Source: Macropodus opercularis (lineage: Eukaryota > Chordata > Actinopteri > Anabantiformes > Osphronemidae). Taken from it: a stretch of 64,000 nt of DNA. The position numbers were made by a program, and so were the translations under genes. Position 1 is the stretch's first letter, and each line of letters starts with the position of its first letter. Below, piece after piece: positions 35,191 to 46,739 of the stretch. The notes under the pieces were generated by a model that saw nothing but the letters and a program-made list of their open reading frames with translations, searched no databases and had not been told where the DNA came from. The DNA lies in contig CM061091.1 of assembly GCA_030770545.1 (NCBI GenBank), positions 4,532,501-4,596,500 on the forward strand, in the 5' to 3' direction.

Positions 35191-35429
35191 GTAGGCTCTT
35201 GGTGGTGCTTGGAGGTGGGATTACTTTGTTTTATTGTCTTGTTTGGTTTATAGGTATAAACCGTGTTTTTCTCTATGTGTTATAATGTTTTCAGAGTTTT
35301 TAGAAGTAAAGAAGCTAGCTAGTCTGTGTCAACAAAGTGAAAAGTGGGCACGCTTTGAATGCATCGTTTTCACTTCCAGATGACGCATTCAGGGTCATGC
35401 CACAGAATGCATCCCTCAACCTTCCTTGC

Positions 35430-35700
35430 TTATGAAAAGATGGATTAATTATGTAATGTTCAGTTTACTGTGGCTAATAGCTGATAATGATGTGTGAGAG
35501 GTGAGTTAGGCGGGAGAGCATACTGGACTGCCAAATGCCGTTGGACCCAGGTCAGGCTGCGTTCATCTTACTAATGAGATGTCACACGGAGAAGAAGGAC
35601 TGACCAGAGCGACCAAGCGGTCATTGCAAACTAATTTCCCTCGATTGCATTGTACCAATAGCCCCAAATTCAGACAGGAGCTTGCGTGGCCTGCCAACTG
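35430..35700. promoter_or_regulatory. Candidate conserved non-coding element
   Basis: GGATTAATTA (35442-35451) combines a K50-type (OTX/PITX-like) GGATTA with an overlapping TAATTA. CTAATAGCTGATAATG (from about 35474) and CATTGCAAACTAATTTCC (from about 35623) follow. Repeat-free. Confidence 0.3.
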
Positions 35701-35979
35701 ACCACGTTGCTGTGAGGGTTCATTCTTCAGTGGGCTATTTGGCTGTAAGGAGACACCTCGGTCTGGTTTGGCTCAGCAGCTGCATCATTTGTAGTCCACA
35801 GAAGATAATGGTGGGCCTGTGGTGATCCAATCTCATCTCTTGTCTTTAGCTCCACTCAGGTGATGAGTTGAGGTTAAATCAACGCTTGTCGGCTCTTTTT
35901 GAACATGTGAATCTACAGAGGATAGAAGGGCGATGTGCACCTCCAACTTCCTGAGCTAGCCTTGCTTTCCTTAAGTTGT

Positions 35980-36190
35980 CTGCTGCACTGCCAGTGGGTC
36001 AGGTTGATCCCCCTGTCATTGAAACTCATTCGGGGGGCATTAAAGTGTAAACCAGATGAAAAAACAAAGGGCTTAGGCAAATCAGATGGCTCAAACAACA
36101 ACAACAAGCGCACACTCTGTAATCTGCTTAGGGAAATTAATGAGGGGGAGCCCCCTTGGCCAAGGTGGATAATGATCCTGGACCATGGGG
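35980..36190. promoter_or_regulatory. Candidate conserved non-coding element
   Basis: Repeat-free except a short (CAA)n at 36095-36106. Contains AATTAATG (36135-36142) and GGATAATGATCC near 36167. Confidence 0.28.
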
Positions 36191-38619
36191 AAGGAAGGCT
36201 GCAGTGGATCAGGCAGAAGGTGAGAACGGGAAAGGGGGATTAGAGACAGACTCCCAACAGAATCAAACAGGACTCAGCCAAAGGGATCCCTCCCCTCCTA
36301 TGCCCAAACTTCAAAAACTCCAGCCTAAGCTGGAAGTAGGTGTCTGTAATCCCCTCTGTGGCTGTAGATCTATGCGGCCGACTCAGGCCCAGCTTTCATC
36401 CTGCAGCTTGTTCGGCATGCTCTCCCTCCATGTCCTGGGAACGTAAACTTTTGCACTGTGGCCCCCGTGCAGATCGCAGGGATCCGCTGGCTCATTACCT
36501 CTTCATTAGCGTGCTGCATCGTTGCCTGCCAAGAGGATCAGACCGTGCGTGGAGTCTAGCTGCCCAGACTGCTTGTGGGGGCCAGAGACATGTACAAGGC
36601 AGCCAGATGGACAGATGCATGCTACTGGAAGGTCTCGTTAGCAGTCTACAGATATATGTGGAGCGGCAATGACCATTTCTTTAAGTCACGCACAATTCAA
36701 TCCCCAGAAGATTATTGTGTACTTGTCATTATACCTGTCCACTGCCCCTGCATGGCTGTCCAATCTGATCAGCTGAGTGAAGTGGCAGGATTTTATTAAT
36801 ATAAATATATACACTTCTATTAACCAGGGTCTTAGAATTAGTGTCAGAACTGTCAGTTACATCCAGCGAATATGTTTTGAGATACCTTTGAAATATGGTG
36901 CCACATGTCACTCGGAGTTGGTTTTATTTTGCATCTGCTTTTCTTTCTTACAATTCATAGAACGCAGGGTGATTTAAAGGGAGGTTTGGAATTGAGAAAA
37001 TAAGCAGGCTTTGTAGTGCTTAATGGGGCCGAAAGCTCACTGTTTAAGCCCTCCCCTGCATCCAAAGCAGCCACCGTCAGGAGCCAAGTCTCATCAACCA
37101 CTCTGCCATCCTCTGGTGTGTTCTTGGCAATACACAAATACACCTGCACATATTACCAGAGACCTGTATTTAAAATAATTATAAAGCTATGCCATGAAAA
37201 ATGCTCATATTTAACAGAGAAATCACTGGAGCAAATGTTAAAAATATGTGTTAGAAAGTTATAGAACCTGAACCTGCATTTTATGTCACTTGATCTGATT
37301 AATCTGCAGCAAGTTGTTCAGACTAATTAATTCTAATATTATATTTTTATCATTTCAAACCATAATACAAATATTTTACTGTGACTTGCCTAAAGTTGAT
37401 GCAGCAGTTAAGGCCTGTGCCTTAAATAGCTTTATTTACTTTGGTCATGACCTGACTTCTTATGCTGTTGCCTCCATCTTGCTTTGCTGCTCATGTAGGA
37501 AACCACATCTAAATAATGCAGCTTCTTATCTGACAGTCATTTCCAAGGCCACGCATGCAGTGTGGCCCCATGTGGTTATGGCCAGGTGTAAACGCTTGAC
37601 CTCACTGTAGGACAGCAGAGTGACTTTCATTAGAGGACCCACTGGCTGCTTCCCACTGAGCTCACTCATAGAGTTAAAACTGTGCCTACATACAAGATGA
37701 GAAGAATTTTAAAATGAAAAATATATTGTGTTTTAACGTCTTAATTTAATATAAGAGCACCATACTCATATTAATACTTATAGATTTACATTTGACTTTT
37801 CCACTAAATACAATCTACACCCCCCCAACACACACACACACACAAGCCTCTGGATTTCCCAGTATGCTTGGCATTGCCTCCCCCATGGTTGATGTCATCA
37901 GGTTCTCTTTTGTACACAGTCACAGTTGGTTTTGATATTTTTATCTACTAGCCAGAGGACATTTATCTGCTGGAGCGCATTTTCCAAATGTTAGCAATTG
38001 CTGGGCCACACCACGAGGCGGTCGACAATTAATGCAGTCAACACAGTCCTGCAGTAGGCTAGACAAACTCAAATGATTAATGCATGTCATTATTCTGTCG
38101 ATGTGTGGTAAGTCTGTAGCTAAAACAAACAGGCTCCCAGCTTTTTCAACCCTAAAGGTGGGCATATTCCACACTCCTTCAAGAAACAGATTAAGGTTAG
38201 CGATTGTTCCACCGTGGAGAATAAGGATTAACTGGTGTCAAAATATTATTTAAGCTTCTGCACTTTTCTATGTGTTGCATTTGTTTTGGTTTATTGTTTT
38301 TTTCAGGGAACAATTTCACAGGACCTAAAGCATTGACATTTAGTAATGAGGATAAAAGTCTCATCTTGGAAAATGTGGCAAAACAGTCCGTTTTAGTTTG
38401 TTGCTGTTTGTTAAATAATACTAAGCTAATGATTAAGCTGCTATTGTTTTTTCATCACATATTCATAAAATCTGTGTATATTGCAAAACTGCATTTTATA
38501 TCTGTGTTCCTGCATGTACACGTGTTGTAAATGCAGCAACGTGTGTGTGTTAAATCAGATGAAAAATAACGCGATAGAGGAAGAGTTTCTGTTTCAGTTT
38601 GAATAAAGTAAACTGCTGT
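36191..38619. other. Unique non-coding DNA with a CA run
   Basis: A (CA)n run lies at 37818-37844 after a C7 run. The segments 37380-37600 and 36470-36560 are repeat-free. AT-rich DNA fills 36790-36840 and 37680-37800. Open frames at 36156-36672 and 38270-38530 carry no recognisable domain. Confidence 0.42.
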
Positions 38620-39060
38620 GCTGTGAGCTCATTAGTGGCCCCTACTGTGGCGCTTCATGAAGACATATGGGCCTAAAGAGCACTTGATGTGGCTGCCACC
38701 GCCTTGCTTGTCATCCACAATTTCTCCTGCCCTAATCCCTGCTTTAATTTACTCCACTCCACAAGGCAAGCAGTGCCTAACACTGTCCTCGGGGGTCCTT
38801 TCACTTATGCCACCAGTGACAAGGAATATGCAAAGGCACAATTTCTCACCAGGAAGGGTGACAGAGAGCAGTTCCGCAAGGGAGCACACCTCCCGTTTCT
38901 GAGCATCTTTTAATGTCACTCACAAGAGCAGTTTGCAGTTGCAAACTATTCTTCAGAGACTCCTTTATTAACATCTTGATCCAAGGGGTCATTAGGTGAA
39001 GATTGTTTGGCGCAGAGGATGTGACTATTGATTTGCTGAGAGATATACTTTGCTGGAAAG
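38620..39060. promoter_or_regulatory. Candidate conserved non-coding element
   Basis: About 440 bp free of simple repeats, with a K50-type TAATCC (38733-38738), CTTTAATTTAC near 38742, TTTATTAAC near 38964 and CATTAGGTG near 38990. Long and even in texture. Both overlapping open frames lack protein features. Confidence 0.38.
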
Positions 39061-39474
39061 TTTGTGACAGTGCAGAGAGACTGCTTTTTACGACCCAATC
39101 TAAACTGTTTTCAACCCTCTATCCTTTTCTTTGGCGTTATTTTTTCCCACTCATCTAATTTTCCCCTGGAATGCTGGGGAGAGAGAGGAGCTGTTGATGT
39201 GCACGAGTAATTGCTATCAGTCTGTCATTAAGTTCTCTCTCTTGCTCCTTCTCTATTTTTTTCCTCTGTCGTTCTCCACAGGCCTGTGCTCAGCATTGCT
39301 TACAAATAAGACACTTAGGAGACGAGTGGAATTTGCTCCCCAAAAGCTGTGATGTATTGGATTTTTTACGGTCAGAGCAGCTCCTCCAACTGCCTTTTCA
39401 TTCTCTGTTGTGCTGAGAACCATTTTCTCCTGTGTTTGTTATATTCACTCTCTCTCCCTCTCCTCTCCGCCTTT
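39061..39474. other. Pyrimidine-rich unique DNA
   Basis: Tracts of CT words at 39232-39280 and 39445-39478. They resemble splice-acceptor polypyrimidine tracts, but no coding frame with a matching donor follows. Confidence 0.42.
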
Positions 39475-40000
39475 CAGGGTATCATTTGCAATTTAATGCT
39501 TACCTGGGGTGAGCCTTGACAATAGCTTCCACCATGAAATGGTCCGGGCCCTGCCTGCATGCCTAATGAGGTTGATGTTGAGCTATTTAGGTCATTGTCC
39601 CTTTACAATATCTGCTTAATGCAACTCCATGGGAGTGGATTGTTGGAACGGTTAAAGATTCTATTAAGTCTTTACAAAAGCCATTCCATTCTGCTGTCCA
39701 CCACATATTACCACGGGCACTGCTCTACTTCACTTTTGCTTTGTGAGAGGCTGTCTGGACAAAGCACTGCAAGGAGGTGCAATGTTATTCTGGAGGGTCA
39801 CCCCACTAATATCTCTGCAATATTTGGCAGTGTGTGTGTGTTTTTTACAGGGGAACAGACAAACATTGAGTCAATCAACAGTTCCCCTTTGTAACATAAG
39901 AAATCTGGACTGAGCTGGCAAATTCATATTAATCATCGCACAATATGATCTGCCAAAACAGACGGCCAACACCAACTATTAATCAGAGCAGAACCCGTGA
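39475..40000. promoter_or_regulatory. Candidate conserved non-coding element
   Basis: Contains CCTAATGAG (39562-39570), GGTCATTGTCC (39590-39600) and ATATTAATCATCG near 39926. Also carries ATTAATCAGAGCAGAACCC (39978-39996), which matches 18 of 19 bases of a word at 47227-47245. Repeat-free apart from a TG run near 39830. Confidence 0.35.
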
Positions 40001-40039
40001 CAGCCTTTGGAATCAGAAGGGAAGGAGTCGGACGGGGGT

Positions 40040-40187
40040 GGGGGGGGGTTTGCTCTTTGAGAGAGCACTTGATATGAAAACTGTGTTGTTGTGCTTTGTA
40101 CCAGCCTGTGGGAGTTTTTAAACAAGCCCATATGGTGGTAGCCACCAGCTTTGGAGAAGGCGGGTGGGTTGGGGGGGTTAGCCAGGG
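40040..40187 (+). other. G-rich, quadruplex-prone segment
   Basis: G runs at 40034-40049 (GGGGG-T-GGGGGGGGG type) and at 40162-40164, 40166-40168, 40171-40177 and 40185-40187. The last four have loops of 1, 2 and 7 nt, which fits the usual G-quadruplex pattern. Confidence 0.6.
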
Positions 40188-40289
40188 CCAGGATTTCACA
40201 CAGTCAGTATTGAGTGGGATTGAGGAGGCGAGCTCTTAAGCTGTCTTTTCAGGCACAGCAAAAGCCCTCCATCTGGCCTCCCCTAAAAC

Positions 40290-40510
40290 TCAGGGCGAGT
40301 TTACTCAGCTCCCTGTCGGTTGATTGGGCCTCCTGAAGCAGAAGTAACAGCATCAATAGTGTAAACCCTTGCCACTTGAGAGTATTACATTTCTTTTCAT
40401 GCTTGACTTAATCAAAAGTGGGGAAGTGAAATTTACACCTTTTTGATGTTCTTTTTTCCCCGCTTACTAAGAAGGGCGATCTTAACCCATTTGATCTTCA
40501 CAAGCGCCCA
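40290..40510. promoter_or_regulatory. Candidate element with three TCF/LEF-type words
   Basis: ATCAAAA (40411-40417), TTTTGAT (40441-40447) and TTTGATC (40490-40496) place three ATCAAA cores within 90 bp on both strands. Repeat-free AT-rich block. Confidence 0.3.
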
Positions 40511-41559
40511 CTAAATGGCCAAATATGCCAAGCAGACGGAAGCAGACGGTTGGCAGTTGCCAGTTTGCGCAGGGTCACTGTTGGAGCACTCCATGTGGTG
40601 GGGCAGGCAACCTCACAGAAGGCTCCCGTCTTCACAGGGTCCAGCCAAGCTTCTGTCTGGAGGCCTACTGTCCCTCGCTCACTGTCCACCCTCAGCCAAG
40701 AATCAATCCACCCTCATGCTGATTCTCTCTGCTCTGCCTGAGCCAGTGTGAGACTTGTGTCGACTAAGCAGCATCAAATGATCACTGTAACTGGGGCTTT
40801 ATAACAAAACGGATAGACAAAAAGAACCAAGCCAAGTGTCAATGCTATGATGTGTATATTTGATGACATTTGCTCGGTTTGCAGCGCCACTATCTAGATT
40901 ACACACCACTGCACATCACATCATGTACATGTTGACAAACTGAGTTGTCAGTGATTACTTTGAGTGAGGATAATGTGTAATGAAACTAATATTTATACAA
41001 ATCACTGTCTGATGGCAGAGAAACGGTTTAGCAAGCCAGGGTTTGACTCATCCAAGCTGGTGACCGGTGCTGGAGCAGAGGGAGCCAACATGGGGATGTG
41101 TGAAGATTCCCCTCAACAGGAATCTGGAGAGAACAGTTGCTGGAGAGCTCCTAGCCAGTGACAGTTGCTCCAGGAGCCTGGCTTTAATGAGTGTGTGATG
41201 TCTGGAGTCTTTAGCTCATGTTAAGCCCAGGCTAAGGCCAGGATCTGACTGATGGAGGCCTAGGTCTGAGTACCGTGGAGTTGTGTTTGCACCTCTTAAT
41301 GAAGCTGGGGGCCGATGACACTGTCTGGCCCTCCGCCTGCCCTTCCTCTCTCCGCAGGACCAACTCTGTGCCAGCCAAGACTGCAACAGAGACCCACTTC
41401 ATTAGTTCCTGTTTATTTCCCAGGCTTCCAAACTCTACTCCCTTAGTCATTGTGTGCAGACATTTTCCCCTCCCCTTTCTTAAACTGTTCTTGGTTATTC
41501 ATTTTGGTCCAATTTTCTCACTCACTGTAGTAGGCAAGAAATGAAAAAAAAAAAAAAAC
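40511..41559. other. Unique non-coding DNA, no gene seen
   Basis: Several overlapping open frames at 40498-40751 on both strands reflect local GC content. A 15-A run lies at 41544-41558. A pyrimidine tract with CAG near 41343-41356 resembles a splice acceptor, but the downstream frame stops quickly. Confidence 0.42.
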
Positions 41560-41905
41560 TGAGATAATTAAATGCTTGTGCCCTGCGGAAAACAATGTTT
41601 CCCCCCTCTTTGTGTTGAATATAAATTACCATTACAGTGCCTGGGTTGCAGAAATGCGTGTATGTGTCTCTGTGAATGTGTGTGGAAGGAGTTTACTTGG
41701 TGTCAGCATGAAAAGAAGGGGCCCCCATCCAGGCAGCCAAAATCCTGCAGAGGAACTTGTCTGGGATCGTGATGTTCCGACAGCTCTGCTGCGACAAGAT
41801 ACATAGTTTCCATTCAGCCACAAGCTTCTTATTGGTTACTATAGTATCACTAATGCCCAATTGAAGGCGATGCCTAATCTCGACAGAATGGGTTAAAAGG
41901 TGCCG
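41560..41905. promoter_or_regulatory. Candidate conserved non-coding element (two parts)
   Basis: The first part (41560-41650) holds GATAATTAAATG and AACAATGTTT words. The second (41810-41905) has TTATTGGTTAC (CCAAT on the reverse strand) and CACTAATGCCCAATTG. A less distinctive, TG-containing stretch separates them. Confidence 0.28.
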
Positions 41906-42749
41906 ATGTCCAGAGCCACAAAACCACATGTTGAGAGTCAAGGGACGAAAGCCCCACAAAGCACAGCTCCTCCAGCTTTGATGTGGCCCTATCAGGGGCA
42001 GGAGATTGAAGAGAGGTGGGGGAAGAATACAAAGAATACACAGAGGCCCCTGCAGCATACAACCCCCTCGAAGGACTCACTGACAATGGCAACTGCTGAA
42101 GAGGAGGTCAGGGCATCACAAAAAGGTGGGGCATCTCAGGAAAAGACGCAGCACCACTTCCTCCTCCTCTTCTGCCCAATACCACGCACTTTTGTCTTGC
42201 TTTCTGTTATATACGTGTCAACATTGTATGATCACAATTGCCCCCATCGTTTGCTTGGTTATTTTAAAACCATTATTGCGTCATGTGCTTTCCTCTCTCG
42301 TCGAGTCAGTGCTGTGCAGAGGAGGCAGTCGCAGATGGAGCGGAGAAGGAAAAGAGCAGAATAAACAAGGAGGAGAGAAACAGGGGATGAAGAGCCACTG
42401 GTGTGTATGCTGAGGGGTGCTATGTTTAAGGCTCTCACATCTCAAGTGCTATGCTGGAGTATCCTGTGTAGGACATGATGTGTGTGCGTGTGTGTGTTGA
42501 GGGGGGGTCGGTTGCTCTCTGTTTCAATAGACTGCTGCTCAATGGCTCTGAGGAGTAATTGAAAAGCTAATATTGTTCAGCATATCCCAGGGATTACATC
42601 TTATTGTAGTAACAAGTATGCAATACTGTGGTGTTTATTTTTGGTCAGGCTTTGTTGCAGCCACTAATTGGTGCTGAGTGCGAAAATGTGGGGTGTGCAT
42701 TACCGTGGCTGAGCTCTGACGGCACAAACGGCCCTGCAGTAATCGCTCA
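41906..42749. other. Unique non-coding DNA, no gene seen
   Basis: The 154-aa open frame at 41900-42364 has no domain I recognise. TG-rich words and a G7 run occur at 42480-42510. Nothing else recognised. Confidence 0.42.
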
Positions 42750-43290
42750 CACTGTGTTATCTTTGGAAAGTAACTTGGCTTAAAATCTGACCCGCAGCCA
42801 AAGTCACGATTGATGGGCAACATTTTACAAATGCGTCGAAAATGAGGCTGCAAATATATTTGAAACATGTCCTTATGTTAGTGACGCTGTAAAATGAGCA
42901 GGCCTGACTGGCAAAGCATCTGCTTATGATGTTTATCTCGCAAACAGCTGTTTGCAAGTCCATTCATTTATTAGACAGACATTAACATTAGTGGTTAAAA
43001 AAACCTCACTCAGCGACGGTCCCGGCATCTGTCATCGCCATATCTCCTCTCATTGTGTGGTTTATGGCAGATTTTAAATCAATTAAGTATGTAATTTGTA
43101 ACAACTGCTGAGACTAGTTCAGGCCTAAACAATGGCAATGGGATAACTGCCCTTTAGTGAAGCATCAATGGGCTTACAATGTGCTGAATTAGCTGGCATA
43201 TTAATGACCAGCCGCAATACCCCTCCATTCTCCTCACCCAAATCTGCTTATGCAAATGGACCATGAATCCAGTTCAAAGGAGTCTCTTTT
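42750..43290. promoter_or_regulatory. Strong candidate conserved non-coding element
   Basis: Over 500 bp without simple repeats. It contains a perfect POU octamer ATGCAAAT (43250-43257), a SOX-type CATTGTG near 43052, CAATTAAGTATG near 43079, and ATTAATGACC near 43199. Repeated ATTA, AATC and GCAAAT words are typical of developmental enhancers. Neural or pluripotency-type POU/SOX use is possible but unproven. Confidence 0.42.
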
Positions 43291-43604
43291 AAGTGAGGCC
43301 TATACACATCCACGCTGGGGGCTGTGAGAGAAAGTGACATGAGAAAAGTTAGGGACACTTGTCTTTTTTTTTTTTTCCCTTCTCACAGAACATGATCCAG
43401 TTAGTGTGTACCTCTGCTGGTTGCTAGCCTGGTAGGGTTTGTCAAGTCCATCCATACAGGGGCTGGACGGGGACAGGGAGCGGGTTAATCCAGCCAATTG
43501 TGACAGTGTGTTTAAAATGTGGTGTTCAGCAGGGGGGGAAAGCAGCACCCATCCAAGTTCATGCCCCTGTGTGAAAGAGAGGAGAAAGACGGTGGGGTTC
43601 GAAG

Positions 43605-43795
43605 CTGAAGGAATAGAATAATCCCCTTCACATTTGTTAAAGGGCCACTGGTCTTTTGTGTTGGCCAAGACAAATTTAAAAGGCAATGTCATAATGGTTC
43701 AATTGGAATGATATCTTTGAACACAATAGATGTGGCTTCTTTCCATGAACAACTTAAAGCCCCTTTGTGCCTATTATTGGGTTAGATGTTTGGAT
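43605..43795. promoter_or_regulatory. Candidate conserved non-coding element
   Basis: Contains a SOX-type ACAATAG (43723-43729), a TCF/LEF-like CTTTGA just upstream (43715-43720), CAATTGG near 43700 and CCTATTATTGGG near 43769. Repeat-free. Confidence 0.3.
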
Positions 43796-43906
43796 ACATG
43801 CATACACTCTGAATAAGAATACGTTGTTGTACTACAACTTGTTGAAAAATATTGAGCATGATTACACATACTGTGGTCTCATGAATGATACGGACACTGA
43901 AAAAAA

Positions 43907-43929
43907 GGGGGGGGGGGGGGGGGGGGGGG
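43907..43929 (+). repeat. Poly-G tract (23 G)
   Basis: The longest uninterrupted G run in the window, directly preceded by A7. Length is probably polymorphic and may be misestimated in assembly. Confidence 0.95.
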
Positions 43930-44299
43930 CTACCACTTCACAGTGAAACATGCTGCATCAATAATTAACTATCTGATGACTAGACGTAGGTAACAGAAAA
44001 GTGCAGGATTATTTACTGTAAATGTAAACGCTGTGAAATGGCAAAATCGGGACATGAAAAAGTGACGAATAAGAAAGTCAGTTATGTAATTTAGCTAAAG
44101 TGAATGTTGTCCTAAATTTAATAATACAAAAAATCATGCTTGACTTTTGTTCAACTTGTTTCTTGTGATGAATCTTAAATTTTTTCTAACCCTTTTCTGA
44201 CATTACTGATGACGTGTATGTCAGACAAGCGTTACGTCTCTTTAAACATCTAACGTTCTCACATTCTCGTTAAGAGTAAATGTACAAGACCCATAGTAA
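43930..44299. other. AT-rich unique DNA, no gene seen
   Basis: Single-copy AT-rich sequence with no notable motif cluster. Confidence 0.45.
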
Positions 44300-44720
44300 G
44301 CACTTTAATATCCAGAATAAATAAGCCATTTATCAGTGCCGGGTCCTCCTGTTGGAACAGCCTTTCTTTACAGTGCCTGACATCATGTGTTTGCCTGCAT
44401 TTCCCAACAACTGCTGCCTGTGTACCTAGAGGCTTAATGCTGAGTTTATCCATGAAGTGCACATTCAACACACTGTCAACTCTCACAGGGAGTTGCCAAT
44501 TAAACACAAAGCCTTCATTTATAAATCTAACATCTTAAGTACACATAATGCTCAATTGAGAGGTATTATTTATTATTGGAGGATTTTTCATGTTCTTGTT
44601 GGGAACCGTCCAAGTTCTGGGCGGCTCAACGCCAGCAGAAGCGGAGAACGCTGACATCCTCGTGCTCACTGCTGGAACAGCTGATCATTTTAAACAAATT
44701 CAAATAAAATGGGCAGACTT
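44300..44720. promoter_or_regulatory. Candidate conserved non-coding element
   Basis: Repeat-free block with CCAATTAA (44496-44503), ATTTATAAATC near 44517, GCTCAATTGAG (an 11-bp near-palindrome around 44550) and TGATCATTTTAAAC near 44682. Long, even texture supports the call. Confidence 0.37.
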
Positions 44721-46739
44721 CATGCTGTACATCGGTTGGGTTTTCATTATTACAATGATAGGCGCATTGTAAATATGTATACGGCTGTAAAATGAATTGC
44801 CTTTTAATAATATACAGAATGTTTATTAATTTCATTGATATTTTGTTATTTTGGCTATGAATGCTCTGAAACACAGTGGAGAAAACAAGGACTGTGCTTG
44901 AGATAGTGAAAAGATTAAAAACACAACTTATGTCCAACACCCCCGCTCCCCATCCATCTTGGTGCTATGGGTGTTTTTCCCTCCTTAAAGAAGCTCATAA
45001 TGGCTGTGTGAAGTCTCTAAGAGGGAGGGATCCACTAGGTGACAGATTCTTCCTGTCCGTGAAATTCCCCCTGCGATAATTTGTCTTTGTGGTGATGGGC
45101 CCGTAGCTCCACGCGACATGGGTTATGGCAGGGAGGGCGGGACCGTCCTCATCACCTGCCATCTCCGTGGCCCTCTTGACACCCCCCCACACACACACAC
45201 ACACACACCCACACACACACCCATACTCACACACTCTCCATTCTCCTGTCCTCCCTATCCCACACCCCCCACTTTCATCTCTCCAGCAGGAGCTGTCTTC
45301 TTACTGGCAGAGCAACCAAATAATGGAGCTTGTCACAGGCCTTGTTCTTTGTGTTTTTCAGGGTCCAAGAAAAATGCAAACACTCTATTGTAGTCATTAG
45401 TTTTCCCATCCTTTCTGCTGGGGCTTGTGGGTGGGGGCTTTGACCTAGTTCAAAAGGGACGGGAAGGAATTCGGCTTTTTAGAGAAAGTGAATTCTTCAT
45501 GTCACATGCTTGGTGTGTGTGCATTATGCATTGTGATGCGCTTGCATGTGTATGTGACTATTCTATATGTGTTGTTAAGTGCGTGTTTCTAGTTTAGCCA
45601 TGTTCTGTCTCCTCCTCCCAGTGCTCATCATTTATCTGGGTAACCAGTAAGACCACGCTTGTTACGCACATGCACATGCTTATTTATTTTTGCTATAATT
45701 AGCTTGTGAAATATCAGGAAATGTCACTTTGGTTTGGCCACACAGATTCCCTTGACATGGAGAGATGGGAGCAAATGTTTCAGAGAACCCCAGCAGAGGT
45801 GTAGGTCAGTAGGGGGATGTTTGAACTGAGCTGCAGGGGTCCTGGAGGAATTTTGGGAGCTGCTGAAAGATAGAGAATGTCTGCTATGGTCATCATACAG
45901 CTCTATGAAGCTGAAAAACAGCCTGACACTGGTGAAAACTGATTTTAACACTACATTTTTTACCACTGAATATATCCTGGCACATACGTTAGCCGTAGAA
46001 GATGAAGCGCATACAAGGCAACATTTTTATTTATTCATTTTAAATACAAGTGCTTCCATCCTCCATTATCTTTCTAAAATCAAGCTAATGATATTTTCCT
46101 TTCTATCCTTGTGCCAAATACGGCTCACATCAACAGCTCTGTTGACAAGTGCGCATGGAGTCGATCCTGTATACTCAATCACATTATCCATTTAGTCCAT
46201 TCAGTGTCTGATGTAACACAGATTCCTCAAAATGGCTTAACAGGTTTAAACAGGAAGCAGACACATCGCCTGCTCTTTTCTGCCAGTGCTGTTATGATAT
46301 TGTGTGGATGCTTGTAGGAACAAACCATTTGGGTCTGATTGAGAAGCTTGTCAATAGGGGAGGATAGACAAAGAGGGAGCCCATGGTCTTTGCCTTTGTA
46401 TTCACTTTAAATTCAGCTGTTATCTGGAATGTACCAGCTGTCCACTGTACACAAAAAACTGCTGCCTTTCCCAAACCTAATCCTGCCATTTGCGCAGAGT
46501 GAAGAAGGACTAAGGAAGCGCAGGCCCCAGGCCCCTGGGGTAAGAGTGAGGGCCCCTGGGAAGAAGCTGATGGACAGGAATGGAGGGGAGTGTAGCAACA
46601 GACTGGCACTTACACCGGGCCCAGTATGGCTCTGAAAAAAGCCGGGTATGTGGAAATGGTTTTAAAGAAGCATGTGTAAATATAGCCGTGAAAAAACAGT
46701 GTCATATGTACACACAACACATGTAGACAGATCTACGCA
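44721..46739. other. Unique non-coding DNA with a CA run
   Basis: A (CA)n tract with C-runs lies at 45182-45235. TG words occur at 45510-45560. A GC-rich purine stretch at 46500-46570 underlies a short open frame. No gene recognised. Confidence 0.42.
45182..45235 (+). repeat. (CA)n microsatellite with C runs
   Basis: C7 followed by alternating AC with two CCC interruptions. Overlapping spurious open frames on both strands are His/Thr- or Cys/Val-rich as expected from the repeat. Confidence 0.93.

Noticed and set aside
38270..38530. Acceptor-like TTTTTTTCAG near 38298 followed by an open frame
   Set aside because: The frame encodes no recognisable sequence and no convincing donor follows; the DNA is AT-rich.
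41343..41430. Pyrimidine tract plus CAG resembling a splice acceptor
   Set aside because: Two of the three downstream frames close quickly and the open one looks like chance composition.
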